Shown here piece by piece: positions 47,895 to 56,840 of a stretch of 63,624 nt of DNA (position 1 is its first letter; every line of letters begins with the position of its first letter). Both the position numbers and the translations under genes were made by a program. The notes under the pieces were generated by a model. That model worked only from the letters and a program-made list of their open reading frames with translations, ran no database searches and was not told where the DNA came from. The DNA comes from Rathayibacter iranicus NCPPB 2253 = VKM Ac-1602. Lineage in GTDB: Bacteria > Actinomycetota > Actinomycetes > Actinomycetales > Microbacteriaceae. The DNA lies in contig NZ_QGDV01000017.1 in NCBI RefSeq assembly GCF_003149025.1, forward strand, positions 1 to 63,624, read 5' to 3'.

Positions 47895-49193
47895 ATGGCG
47901 GACGTGGCGGGCAGTGCGAAGGAGTGGGGCTTCGCAACCCGGCAGCTGCACGCGGCGGGGGTCGAGGATGCTCTGCACGCGCGGCGCACGCCGATTTACC
48001 TCACCGCTGGCTTCGGCTTCGACTCGTTCGAGGAGGGTCGTGAGCGGTTTGCCGGAGCGGACGGTTACACGTACACCCGGGTAGGCAATCCGACGACGGA
48101 CGCTGTGGAGCGGCGTCTCGCTGCGCTCGAGGGCGGCGTGGAGGCGCTCGTCGTCGGGAGCGGGCAGGCCGCGATCACCGTCGCGCTGCTGGCACTCGTC
48201 TCCACTGGCGATCACGTCGTCGCCGCGGCGAGCCTCTACGAGGGCACCCGGAACCTCTTGCTCGAGAATCTCGCGCGCCTGGGCATCACGACGACATTCG
48301 TCGCCGACGCGGGTGATTCCTCCGCTTGGGCGGCTGCGATCACCGAGCGCACCAGGGCCGTGCTCATCGAGCCGATCCCGAATCCGCGCAACGACCTGGT
48401 CGACATCGGTCTCGTCGCCGATGTCGCGCACCGAGCCGGGGTTCCGTTGGTCGTCGACAACACGTTCGCCACTCCGTATCTGCTGCGACCGATCGAGCAC
48501 GGCGCCGACGTGGTCGTGCATTCGGCGAGTAAGTTCCTCGCCGGGCATGGCGCCGTCATTGCCGGAGTCGTCGTCGACGCCGGCCGATTCGACTGGACAG
48601 CCCGCCCCGAGGCCTTCCCGCACCTTGCCGCAGACGGTCCTGATTCCGCTCGCGCGTTCCTGCGCTATGCCCGCGACGTGGTCGCCGCCCGGATGGGTCC
48701 GACCGTCTCACCGCTCACCTCCTTCCTGCTCGAGCAGGGCCTCGAGACACTCTCGCTCCGAGTCCGGCACCAGTCGCGCAGTGCCCTGCGCATCGCCCGC
48801 TGGCTGGAGCGGCGACCTGAGGTCGCCAGCGTCGACTACAGCGGACTCGCCTCCAGCCCGTCTCACGCGCTGGCGCGGCGGATCCTGCCGCTCGGGCAGG
48901 GCTCGGTCTTCTCCTTCACGCTCCGTGGGGGCGAGGAGGCGGCGCGCCGCTTCTCGGACGCCCTCGCTGTGTTCACGCGGATGACCCACCTCGGCGATGT
49001 CCGCTCACTGGTGCTGCACCCGGCGAGCACCACGCACACCGGACGCCCCGCGGAGCAACTGGCCGCCGCCGGAATAGGGCCGGGGCTGCTCCGTCTCTCC
49101 ATCGGCATCGAGGACGTGCAGGATTTGCTGGCCGATCTGGCTCATGGCCTCGACGCCGTGACCCTCCCACGAGTCCTGGCGGAGGCGTCGTGA
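47895..49193 (+). CDS. O-acetylhomoserine sulfhydrylase family PLP enzyme
   Basis: Enzymes of this Cys/Met-metabolism family replace the acetyl or succinyl group of homoserine with sulfide. The 432-residue protein has [39 protein letters not shown], and the PLP lysine in [17 protein letters not shown]. The C-terminal [20 protein letters not shown] favours the MetY type. ATG at 47895 follows GAGGAGG. It overlaps the next gene by four bases, so the pair probably handles sulfur released by the monooxygenase. Confidence 0.87.
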   Translation: MADVAGSAKEWGFATRQLHAAGVEDALHARRTPIYLTAGFGFDSFEEGRERFAGADGYTYTRVGNPTTDAVERRLAALEGGVEALVVGSGQAAITVALLALVSTGDHVVAAASLYEGTRNLLLENLARLGITTTFVADAGDSSAWAAAITERTRAVLIEPIPNPRNDLVDIGLVADVAHRAGVPLVVDNTFATPYLLRPIEHGADVVVHSASKFLAGHGAVIAGVVVDAGRFDWTARPEAFPHLAADGPDSARAFLRYARDVVAARMGPTVSPLTSFLLEQGLETLSLRVRHQSRSALRIARWLERRPEVASVDYSGLASSPSHALARRILPLGQGSVFSFTLRGGEEAARRFSDALAVFTRMTHLGDVRSLVLHPASTTHTGRPAEQLAAAGIGPGLLRLSIGIEDVQDLLADLAHGLDAVTLPRVLAEAS

Positions 49194-50542
49194 GCGTCCC
49201 GCAGCACTTCGCCTGGTTCCTCTCGCGCGGCTTCGGCCCGCAGGCGTGGGGGCAGCCCGCCTGGGAGTGGGACCGCTCCTGGACGACGTCCGACCTCTAC
49301 CGCCGGGGTGCCCAGGAGCTCGAGCAGGCAGGATTCGACCTCGTGATCGTCGAGGACGCGCTCTCACTCGGCTCCGCGAGCACCCTCGACCTGCGGGTGC
49401 GTCGTGCGTACGGCGGGCCCAAGCACGACCCGCTCCTGCTCGCGCCCTCGCTGTTCGACGCCACGCGGCACCTCGGAGTCGCTCCCACCGTGAACCCGAT
49501 GGCGTACAGCCCCTATCAGGCCGCCCGGCAGTTCGCCACACTTCAGCATCTCGGCGAGGGCCGGCTCGGGCTGAACGTCGTCACCGACGTGGGGAGCAGT
49601 CGCCACTTCGGCCTCGACCCACTTCCGCACGATGGCGCCTACGACCGCGCTCACGAGTGGCTGAACTCGATCCGCGAACTCTGGCGCAGCTGGGACGACG
49701 GCGCCCTTGTCCAGGACGAGGCGACAGGCCGTTTCGCTGACGGCGACCGCCTGCGCCCCGTCCAGCATCGTGGCCGCCACTACTCCTTCGACGGACCGCT
49801 GAACGCGCGGCCCTTCGACTCCGGGGAGCCGGTGATCGTGTCACCGGGAGGGTCGCCCCGCGGTATCGACTTCGCCGGAGCGCAGTCCGATGTGCAGTTG
49901 GCCCTAGCCCCGCTCGACACCGCCGCCGTCCGTGCCTACCGCGAGCGGGCGCGCGCCGCGGCCGCCGCTCACGGACGAAACCCGGACGAACTCACCGTGC
50001 TGTTTGTGATGAAGCCCGTCGTGGTCGCGAGCCGGGAGGAGGCGGAGCGCGTCGTCGCCTCCTCCGCGCATCCCGACGAGGAGTCGCTGCTGACCATTGC
50101 CGCAGGCCAGTCAAGCGATCTCGAGACCGATCTCACCGCGCTCGATCTCGACCGGCCGGTAGACCCGTCGGTCTTCGGCGAGCACGTGTCGCGCGGAAGC
50201 ATCGCGGGCCTCTACGGAAAGGCCGGCCCGGATGCTCCGCTGCGCGAACTCCTCACCGCGAAGGCCCGGCTCGGTCTGATCGCCGACCGGAGCGGCTTCG
50301 TGGGCACCGCGGAGGAGGTCGCGGACTTCATCCAGGAGCTGGGGGAGGACGCGGACAACGACGGGCTCGCCTTCTCGGGCGACTTCCATCCGACCACGTT
50401 GCACCGGATGCTGGACGAGCTCGTGCCGATCCTGCGTCGTCGCGGGATCCTCCGCCGCGGCTATCCGGGCGGTGGGCTGCGGGGGAGTCTTGCCGAGTTC
50501 TCGACGACGAGCACGCGTGCCGCGGCGATCCCTGAGACCTAG
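49190..50542 (+). CDS. LLM-class flavin monooxygenase (NtaA/SnaA/DszA type)
   Basis: These enzymes use reduced FMN and oxygen to open substrates such as sulfones or chelators. The 450-residue protein has the family pattern RRGAQELEQAGFDLVIVEDA, FATLQHLGEGRLGLNVVTDV (FMN-binding region) and VIVSPGGSPRGIDFAG. The GTG start overlaps the metY-like gene, implying use of an organosulfur compound to feed sulfide into methionine or cysteine. It ends about 55 bases before the RiPP operator but has a separate sulfur role more simply than a RiPP role. Confidence 0.85.
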   Translation: MSVPQHFAWFLSRGFGPQAWGQPAWEWDRSWTTSDLYRRGAQELEQAGFDLVIVEDALSLGSASTLDLRVRRAYGGPKHDPLLLAPSLFDATRHLGVAPTVNPMAYSPYQAARQFATLQHLGEGRLGLNVVTDVGSSRHFGLDPLPHDGAYDRAHEWLNSIRELWRSWDDGALVQDEATGRFADGDRLRPVQHRGRHYSFDGPLNARPFDSGEPVIVSPGGSPRGIDFAGAQSDVQLALAPLDTAAVRAYRERARAAAAAHGRNPDELTVLFVMKPVVVASREEAERVVASSAHPDEESLLTIAAGQSSDLETDLTALDLDRPVDPSVFGEHVSRGSIAGLYGKAGPDAPLRELLTAKARLGLIADRSGFVGTAEEVADFIQELGEDADNDGLAFSGDFHPTTLHRMLDELVPILRRRGILRRGYPGGGLRGSLAEFSTTSTRAAAIPET

Positions 50543-50811
50543 CGAATGGGGCTCGCGGCTCGCTGGGCGTCGACTGATCGCCGCGGGGCATTCAGCGCAT
50601 GACGTCCGTCATCCGCTTTCGCTGACAGCGCTGCTGGGAAGCCGGTGACAGAGAGCTGTGCTGCTCACGACCGGCGGCTTCTACCGTCGTGAGTGTCCGG
50701 ACGACGGGCGGCGGAACGTTCGCTCGGCCCGACACAGGGGAATCTCTCTCCGTTCCGGGCGCCACCCCTCTCTGTCGACTGCGCGTCGACACACCCGAGA
50801 AAGGACCAGCC
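50543..50811 (+). promoter_or_regulatory. Control region of the RiPP precursor operon
   Basis: This 269-base gap contains no supported gene. Its main feature is the palindrome ATGAC-GTCC-GTCAT (50599-50612). A possible -10 is TACCGT at about 50684, and AAAGGA at about 50800-50806 is the ribosome-binding site for the precursor. A second direct element, GTGACAG, is present around 50643. Promoter placement is uncertain. Confidence 0.5.
50599..50612. promoter_or_regulatory. Palindromic operator, copy 1
   Basis: ATGACgtccGTCAT is a perfect five-base inverted repeat with a four-base spacer, lying 200 bases before the precursor gene. The same half-sites with the same spacing occur at 60837-60850 before the exporter operon. 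The encoded DesR/NarL-type regulator would bind such a dyad. The sequence match is direct; the binding protein is inferred. Confidence 0.65.
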
Positions 50812-50961
50812 ATGCCCGACAACATCGCGCTAAACGACATCGAGATCGAGACCCTGGTGAGCACTGAAGACCTCGAGGCAGCGGCGGGCGCTGGATGCTT
50901 CGGCACCTTCGGCACCGCGGGCTGCCCGGCGAGCTTCGGCACCTACGGCTCCGCTAGCTGA
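50812..50961 (+). CDS. RiPP precursor peptide, azol(in)e-type
   Basis: The 49-residue peptide has an acidic leader, MPDNIALNDIEIETLVSTED then LEAAAGAG, and a C-terminal core rich in heterocyclisable residues: CFGTFGTAGC followed by PASFGTYGSAS. The core has two Cys, three Thr and three Ser, mostly after small residues, and FGT occurs three times, suggesting internal duplication. The leader end AGAG resembles double-glycine cleavage sites. The ATG follows AAAGGACC. It precedes a P450 and a YcaO cyclodehydratase. Product structure and activity are unknown; I know no characterised peptide with this core. Confidence 0.88.
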   Translation: MPDNIALNDIEIETLVSTEDLEAAAGAGCFGTFGTAGCPASFGTYGSAS

Positions 50962-50970
50962 TCGGCGGGT

Positions 50971-51012
50971 GCTCGGGGGTTGTGGAAGCTGGCAGATACC
51001 GCACCCCCGAGC
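50971..51012 (+). terminator. Hairpin after the precursor gene, likely attenuator
   Basis: GCTCGGGGGT (50971-50980) pairs perfectly with ACCCCCGAGC (51003-51012) across a 22-base loop, nine bases after the precursor stop. No U-run follows. Such hairpins commonly protect or partly terminate precursor mRNA, so that the peptide exceeds the enzymes. That role is inferred. Confidence 0.6.
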
Positions 51013-51112
51013 TCGTCCGCCTGCCCGCACGTCGCCGGGACAGAGACCCCCTGTGACGGGGTCGCCGCGGTCGTGGATCGGCTCACCATTTGCGCACGGA
51101 GAAGGGCACGTC

Positions 51113-52336
51113 ATGACCCCGGATCGAGAGGCCCGACTGCTTGCCCATCTGGGTCCCGGCGGCCCCCGCGGTCGCTGCCTCCGCTCTCTCTTCGCGGAGG
51201 CAGCCAGCGATGGCCTCCTGCTGCGGCGCGGTCGACTCGTCGCTGTCTACGGCCCGGACGAGATCCGGGCGATTCTTGCCTCCGACGCGGTACAGATGCC
51301 GATTCCGCAGTTCCCGGAGGCCGTGCGCGACGCCGTACCGTCCTTCGTCGATCTCTTCAGCGAGGCCCTTCCCTTTCGTGAGCCGGCGGCGCACGCCCGG
51401 CTGCGCAGCATCCTCCTTGCCCATTTCAGCCCGAGGAACGTGCGGTCCCTCGGTGCGCAGATCGAGGGCCTCGCGGCCGAACTCGTTGACGCGGCCGCGA
51501 CGGGTGACACGGTCGACCTCGTCTCGGCCGTCGCCGGTCCCCTTCCGACCCGAGTCATTGCGACTCTGATCGGTGCCCCACGACCGCTCTGGGATGCGCT
51601 TGATCGCGCGAGTCACGCGATGCTCGCTCGCCTCACCACCACCTATCTCGGTGAGGGAGCCGCCTCCGCGCCGCCCATCGACGAGGGAGGTTTCAGCCAG
51701 GTGTGCACGCTGCTCCGGGACATCCTGAGCGCATCGACACTCCCGGTGCACTCGGTCGGAGCCTCCCTGCACGTGGCCGTCGCGGCTGGGGATGCGACGG
51801 CGCGCGAGGCCCTCGGCCTCCTCGTCCTGCTCTACATGACCGGCATCGACACCGTGGCAGCGGCGGTCGCCACGGCGGCCCTGACCCTGCTCGAATTCCC
51901 CGATTGGGCAGCCAAGATCGCGCGCGACCCCCGGCGTGCGGGCCCGTTTGTCGACGAGGTGCTCCGTGTGGACCCGCCGCTGCCCTACTCCATTCGCGCA
52001 GTGCGCTCGGAGGCGGAGGTCGCGGGCATTCGGCTTTCTCCCGGCGACCGTGTCGTGCTCTGTCAGGCGTCGGCCGGACTCGACCCGCGGCGTTTCCCCG
52101 ATCCGCTCGCTTTCCTCCCCGGCGAGCGCGCGCCCGCGCTCTCCTTCGGTCACGGCCTGCACCGTTGTCTGGGTGCGGCTCTGGCGCGGCAGCAGGTGGC
52201 GGCGGTCGTCGTGCGATTGGCCGCTCTCGGCGTGAGCGCCGCGTTCGACGACCTCACCTGGGCGACCCTCCCGAGTATCCATACGCCGACCGCGCTGCCG
52301 GTGCGGATAGGTGCGGCCGCGGGAGTTGCCGTATGA
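51113..52336 (+). CDS. Cytochrome P450
   Basis: P450s insert oxygen or couple aromatic side chains in natural products. The 407-residue protein has the I-helix TGIDTV (about 243-248, in place of the common AGxDTT), the ExxR motif EVLR (282-285), and the haem loop FGHGLHRCLG with Cys352. ATG at 51113 follows GAGAAGGG; earlier in-frame residues are low complexity. It lies between the precursor and the peptidase remnant, so it probably tailors the peptide, whose Phe and Tyr residues are plausible targets. Redox partners are not in the cluster. Confidence 0.92.
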   Translation: MTPDREARLLAHLGPGGPRGRCLRSLFAEAASDGLLLRRGRLVAVYGPDEIRAILASDAVQMPIPQFPEAVRDAVPSFVDLFSEALPFREPAAHARLRSILLAHFSPRNVRSLGAQIEGLAAELVDAAATGDTVDLVSAVAGPLPTRVIATLIGAPRPLWDALDRASHAMLARLTTTYLGEGAASAPPIDEGGFSQVCTLLRDILSASTLPVHSVGASLHVAVAAGDATAREALGLLVLLYMTGIDTVAAAVATAALTLLEFPDWAAKIARDPRRAGPFVDEVLRVDPPLPYSIRAVRSEAEVAGIRLSPGDRVVLCQASAGLDPRRFPDPLAFLPGERAPALSFGHGLHRCLGAALARQQVAAVVVRLAALGVSAAFDDLTWATLPSIHTPTALPVRIGAAAGVAV

Positions 52337-52976
52337 GGGCACCGTTCGTCCCTCAGTCGCAGGAGGCGGGTGGTGGTCCAGCCTGTCTTTCCTCCGTGCT
52401 CGCGGCCCACGGTCGCGTCGTCCCGCTCGGTGAGCTGGTCGCCGCCTCCGGCACGGATCGCGATGGCACCAGCGCGGCCGGACTTCTCCGCGCCGCCGCC
52501 GAACAGGGGCTCGAGGCACGCGCCCACCGCTCGATCAGTGACCGCGGAGCCCTCGTGACCCGCCTGCCCTGCCGATGATCGCCCTGCGAGCCGATCACCA
52601 CGTCGTCGTCGATCGCGTGACGAAGCGCTCCGTCTCTGTCGTCGATCCGGCCTCGGGATGTTCGCTGCTGCCGCGACCGTGCTCGGTAGGGCGGTCCTCC
52701 TGCGCGCAGGCGGAGTTCTCGACTGGCGGCGGGATGCGCTCGCCGGTCGCCGCGGTCGCCGGAGCAGCAGACCCGCGCCACCGGGTCGGGCGCTGTGCCG
52801 CACGTCGAGACGGCGAGCGGAGCAGGGCGTCTCACTCTCCAGGAAGGACCAGCGATGGTCGCCTGCACTCCATCGCCACCCGCGACCCTCAGCGTCTCGC
52901 CTCGCTCGTCGAGTCGGCCCCCCGCCACGATCTCGAACCCTGCTCCCTTCTCACCCCGCAAGGAGTCCGACCATGA
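52333..52976 (+). pseudogene. Damaged C39-like peptidase gene
   Basis: The first frame (52333-52578) reads VPQSQEAGGGPACLSSVLAA and then RDGTSAAGLLRAAAEQGLEA, the N-terminal half of a bacteriocin-processing C39 domain. The catalytic Cys of the DCG motif is replaced by Gly. The frame stops, and one base away DHHVVVDRV and VVDPASG supply the His and Asp parts (from 52575). This frame runs to a TGA at 52974-52976 overlapping the YcaO start. The ABC transporter domains normally following are absent. Leader removal by this gene product is doubtful. Confidence 0.7.
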
Positions 52977-55294
52977 CTGACCCCGTCCTGCGTTTCCGCC
53001 GCGACGAGAGCATCACCTCTGTCCCCGGTGACGGCGTTTTCATCACCTCGGAGCGCGGCGCCAGCACGCGACTGCACGGCACGGCCGTCTCTGCCGCGCT
53101 TCCCCTCCTCGATGGCACACTGAGCCGCGCCCAGGTCGTGGACCGTCTCGGCACAGTGCTCGGCGCGCGTGCGGCGAGCCGCGCCGTGGAGGCTCTGCTG
53201 AACTCCGGCCACGTCATTGAGGCGGATCCGGCCATCGACACCGCGCGCGCCGGCTACTTCGAGCAGCTGGGCTTCGACGCCGACGATGCAGTCCGGCGTC
53301 TGGATGCGGCGACGCTCGACGTCCTCGCCCTCGGTCGTGCCACCGAGCTCGACATCGACGCCGCCCTTCGGGGGGCGGGCCTGCACTACAAGCGGCACCG
53401 CGAGCTGCGAGAGGTACCGGAGTCGGCCAGCTTCCTCCTGGTCATCACCGACGATTACCAGCGTGCCGAACTCCGGTCCATCAATCGCGAGGCCCTCCGA
53501 CGGGATCTGCCGTGGATGCCGGTGCGCCCATACGGCGAGTCGGCGTGGTTCGGCCCGATGGTCACTCCGGGTGAGACGGCGTGCTTCGAGTGCCTGCACG
53601 TGCGCCTGCACAGCAAGAATCTCTCCCAGTCCTACTGCCGTCAGCGCGGGGTGCTGCGCGGGGATCCGGTGCCCACAGCTCTCGGGCTCGTCTCCGGAAC
53701 AGCGGCGGCCCTCGCGCTCGCGGCGCACGCGGTGGCCGTCCGGCTGGCTCGACCGACCGAGGTCTCGCAGGAGGACGCCCGCCGCGCCGGCGACGTCACG
53801 ACTCTGGATCTGGGCACCCTGCGCTCTGTTCGTCACCGACTTGACCCGCGCCCGCAGTGCGCCGTCTGCGGAGACAGCGCCCTCCAAACCGACAGGATGG
53901 CCGCGCCCGTGCGGCTGGAGTCGCGACCCGCGGTGACCACGGGTGATGGGGGCCATCGCGCAATGAGCCCAGAGGACTTCATCGCCCGCTATCGGCACGT
54001 CGTGAGTCCGATCACCGGACCGGTCAGCCACCTCACCGAGATGCCGCGACACGGCGAAGACCTCTTCGTCTACACGGCCGGTCAGAACTTCGCCATCCCT
54101 CTGCGGGGTCTGGCCGATCTCCGGGCGGGGCTGCGCAGTCTCAGCTGCGGCAAAGGCAAGTCCCGTGCGCAGGCCGAGGCGAGCGCCCTGGGCGAGGCCA
54201 TCGAACGCTACTCCGGCCTCTTCCACGGAGACGAGCCGCGGGTCCTCGCCCGCTGGAGCGAGCTGGGCCCCGATCGAGCTCTACATCCGGACGCGCTGCA
54301 CAACTTCAGCGAGGCGCAGTTCCGCGAGCGCGACGACTGGAACGCCCGCCCCTCGCACTTCCATTGGGTGGGCGATCAGCTCGATCCGGATGCACAAATC
54401 GAGTGGACGCCGGTGTATTCGCTGACCCGCGAGCGCCACATCCTCGCTCCCACCTCCGCGCTGTTCTACGCCTATCAACCGAAAACGAGCGCCCACCAGC
54501 CCGCCGCGAGCCCTTTCAACGCCTCGTCGAACTCCAATGGCTGCGCGGCCGGCTCGTCGCTCGAAGACGCTGTGTTGCAGGGCTTCATGGAGCTGGTGGA
54601 GCGTGATGCGACGGCGATCTGGTGGTACAACCGCCTCCGCAAGCGCCGAATCGACCTCGACAGCTTCGATGATCCATATATCTCCGTGTGGCAGGAGCAG
54701 TACAGCCGGCTCGGACGCGAAGCCTGGGTACTCGACATCACAACCGACCTCGGCATCCCCACGGTCGTCGCCGTCAGCCGGCGCACGGACAAGCCGGCGC
54801 AGGACATCCTCTTCGCCCTCGGCAGCCACTTCGATCTGGGCATCGCCGTGGGACGCGCGTTGAGCGAGATGAACCAGTTCCTCTCGCCGGTGGCCGACAT
54901 GCCGTCGGATGGCAGCGGTCACTACCGCTTCGATGACGTGGCGCAGGTGCAGTTCTGGAAGACCGCCACGATCGACGACAATCCGTTCCTCGCGCCGGAC
55001 GACTCCCTCGAGCCCGTCCGCTCGGGTGACTACGAGGACCGCTCGACCGGCGATCTCGCGGCCGACGTGCGGACAGCCCAGCGCATCGTCGAGGCGGCCG
55101 GAATGGAGATGCTCGTGCTGGACCAGACCCGCGTTGACATTGGCTTGCCCGTGGTGCGGGTGATCGTCCCGGGCCTTCGCCACTTCTGGCCGCGATATGC
55201 GCCGGGACGGCTGTACGACGTTCCCGTGCGGATGGGATGGCTCGACTCGCCCACTCCCGAGGACGAGCTGAACCCGATCGGAATCTTCATCTGA
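52973..55294 (+). CDS. Fused leader-binding E1-like / YcaO cyclodehydratase
   Basis: The enzyme binds the precursor leader and uses ATP to cyclise Cys, Ser and Thr to azolines. In the 773-residue protein, residues 1-310 are the RRE/E1-like part with zinc cysteines Cys204, Cys207, Cys296 and Cys299 (CFEC, CAVC). Residues 330-773 are YcaO, with ATP-site residues in SALGEAIER (404-412) and ELVERDA (540-546). The C-terminus reads PEDELNPIGIFI and lacks the PxPxP tail common in azole cyclodehydratases. ATG at 52973 follows AAGGAG and overlaps the upstream stop. Confidence 0.92.
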   Translation: MTDPVLRFRRDESITSVPGDGVFITSERGASTRLHGTAVSAALPLLDGTLSRAQVVDRLGTVLGARAASRAVEALLNSGHVIEADPAIDTARAGYFEQLGFDADDAVRRLDAATLDVLALGRATELDIDAALRGAGLHYKRHRELREVPESASFLLVITDDYQRAELRSINREALRRDLPWMPVRPYGESAWFGPMVTPGETACFECLHVRLHSKNLSQSYCRQRGVLRGDPVPTALGLVSGTAAALALAAHAVAVRLARPTEVSQEDARRAGDVTTLDLGTLRSVRHRLDPRPQCAVCGDSALQTDRMAAPVRLESRPAVTTGDGGHRAMSPEDFIARYRHVVSPITGPVSHLTEMPRHGEDLFVYTAGQNFAIPLRGLADLRAGLRSLSCGKGKSRAQAEASALGEAIERYSGLFHGDEPRVLARWSELGPDRALHPDALHNFSEAQFRERDDWNARPSHFHWVGDQLDPDAQIEWTPVYSLTRERHILAPTSALFYAYQPKTSAHQPAASPFNASSNSNGCAAGSSLEDAVLQGFMELVERDATAIWWYNRLRKRRIDLDSFDDPYISVWQEQYSRLGREAWVLDITTDLGIPTVVAVSRRTDKPAQDILFALGSHFDLGIAVGRALSEMNQFLSPVADMPSDGSGHYRFDDVAQVQFWKTATIDDNPFLAPDDSLEPVRSGDYEDRSTGDLAADVRTAQRIVEAAGMEMLVLDQTRVDIGLPVVRVIVPGLRHFWPRYAPGRLYDVPVRMGWLDSPTPEDELNPIGIFI

Positions 55295-56824
55295 TGGGCC
55301 CCCTCGCAGACCGCACGCAGAGCGAGCCCGCGGCGCCGGTGCGTGGCCGCGCACCGTCCCTCGGCCTGCGACCCGGAGTCGCATTCGCCGTCGCGGGCGA
55401 TGGCCGCCTCACGGTGAGCGTCCACGGCACCCCGGTCGCCCGCGTCTCGGGGCTCTCCTCGGCTCTCTCCCAAGCCCTCGCCGACCTCGAGTCCGGCGCC
55501 ACCTCGATCCTCGACGAGGAGTCACTCGCCGGCGAGTTCGCCCGTCTGCCGCAGACCGTCCGCGGATGCGTCCTCACGGCCGTCCGACTCGAGAACCGGA
55601 CTCTAGCGCTCGCCGAGCCCCTGCGGGCGGGCGAGCCGCCGAGTGCACCGGTGGCGCTCGAGCCGGGTGACCTCGTCCGTTCGAGCCGCTTCGCATACAG
55701 CCATCGCCAGAACGACGAGCTGCTCGTGGAGTCGCCGGTTGCGGGGGCTCGGATCATCGTTCTCGATGACAGTCTGGGTCTCCTCCTCGCCGCGACCGCG
55801 CAGGCCTCTCGGGTCGAGACTCTCGAGCGGCGGCTTGCCTCCGTCCTGCCGGCCCATACCGTGCGCGAGATTCTGGAGTTGATGTTGGGCGTGCGCGTCC
55901 TCGAGGTGGCGGAGCGCGAATCCGGGGAGTTCCCCAGCGATAGTGACCCGGTACTGCGCCAGTGGGACTTCCACGACCTGCTCTTTCACTCCCGGTCCCG
56001 GTTCGGCCGCACGGCGGAGCCATTCGGCGGAATTTTCCCGCACCGTGGCCGCATCGAGCCCCGGTCGGCCGTCCGGGAGTGCCATGCGGGGCAGCTCGTC
56101 GAGTTGCCCGCGCCGTCCTTCGACGACGTCCTCGAGCGCGATCCGTCGCTCCTTATGGCGATGGAGACGCGACACTCCTGCCGGACGTTCGGCGAGCAGC
56201 CGCTGACCCTCGACGAGCTCGGCGAGTTCCTGTTCCGCAGCGCGCGCGTTTCTGCCGGGCCTGCTCTACCAGGCTTCTCACCGCCCCTACCCCACCGGAG
56301 GCGCTGCCTACGAACTCGAGCTGTATCTCACCGTGCGTCGTGTCGCAGGTCTTGAGCCCGGCAGCTACCACTACGAGCCCGACGTGCACCGCCTTCGTCG
56401 GCTCGACACCGCCGACGCTGATCGCGACGCGCTGCTCGCGGCCGCCTCGCTCTCCGCCGGCGGCGATGTGCATCCGGACGTGCTCCTCACCATCACCTCG
56501 CGGTTCCAGCGGTTGCAGTGGAAATATCGCTCGATTGCCTACGCCGTCTCGCTCAAGCACGTGGGCGTGCTGTATCAGACGATGTATCTGGTTGCCTCAG
56601 CGATGTCGATCGGGGCGTGTGGTCTGGGCAGCGGCGACAGCGAGGCTTCGGTCCGGGCGTTCGGGCTCGACTACCTCGAGGAGTCGTCGGTCGGCGAGTT
56701 CCTTCTCGGGTCTGCTCCGAGCGCTTCCCGGCCGCTGCCGTCGATGGGCGAGGAGAACGATCAGGTTTTTCCGGGTGCCGACTGGGGGTTCATGGCCGCT
56801 CGCGCCCGCGGCGAAAAGGCGTGA
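55294..56824 (+). pseudogene. SagB-type dehydrogenase, frameshifted
   Basis: SagB-type FMN enzymes oxidise azolines to azoles. The first part (55294 to about 56250, TGATG overlap with the YcaO gene) ends with MAMETRHSCRTFGEQPLTLD then ELGEFLFRSARV. The second part, one frame away, resumes at RPYPTGGAAYELELYLTVRR and continues ... VLYQTMYLVASAMSIGACGL, GADWGFMAARARGEKA, ending at 56824. Both halves match one protein of about 510 residues, so a one-base indel lies near 56245-56290, perhaps in the GCGCGCGCG run. If real, the peptide would keep reduced azolines. Confidence 0.85.
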
Positions 56825-56840
56825 GCGCAGGGCTGGTGGC

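Noticed and set aside
51109-51116. Third operator copy (GTCATGAC) at the P450 start
   Set aside because: The half-sites are in reverse order without the four-base spacer, so it does not match ATGAC-N4-GTCAT.
52855-52980. Second precursor peptide before the YcaO gene (MVACTPSPPATLSVSP...)
   Set aside because: It has a precursor-like AAGGACC site and is rich in Ser, Thr and Pro. It lacks an acidic leader, overlaps the frame of the C39 remnant that ends at the ATGA, and has no core boundary. Kept only as a remote possibility.
50812-56824. Thiopeptide or lanthipeptide cluster
   Set aside because: No glutamyl-tRNA-dependent dehydratase, no pyridine-forming cyclase and no LanM/LanC. The enzymes present explain only azol(in)e formation and oxidation.
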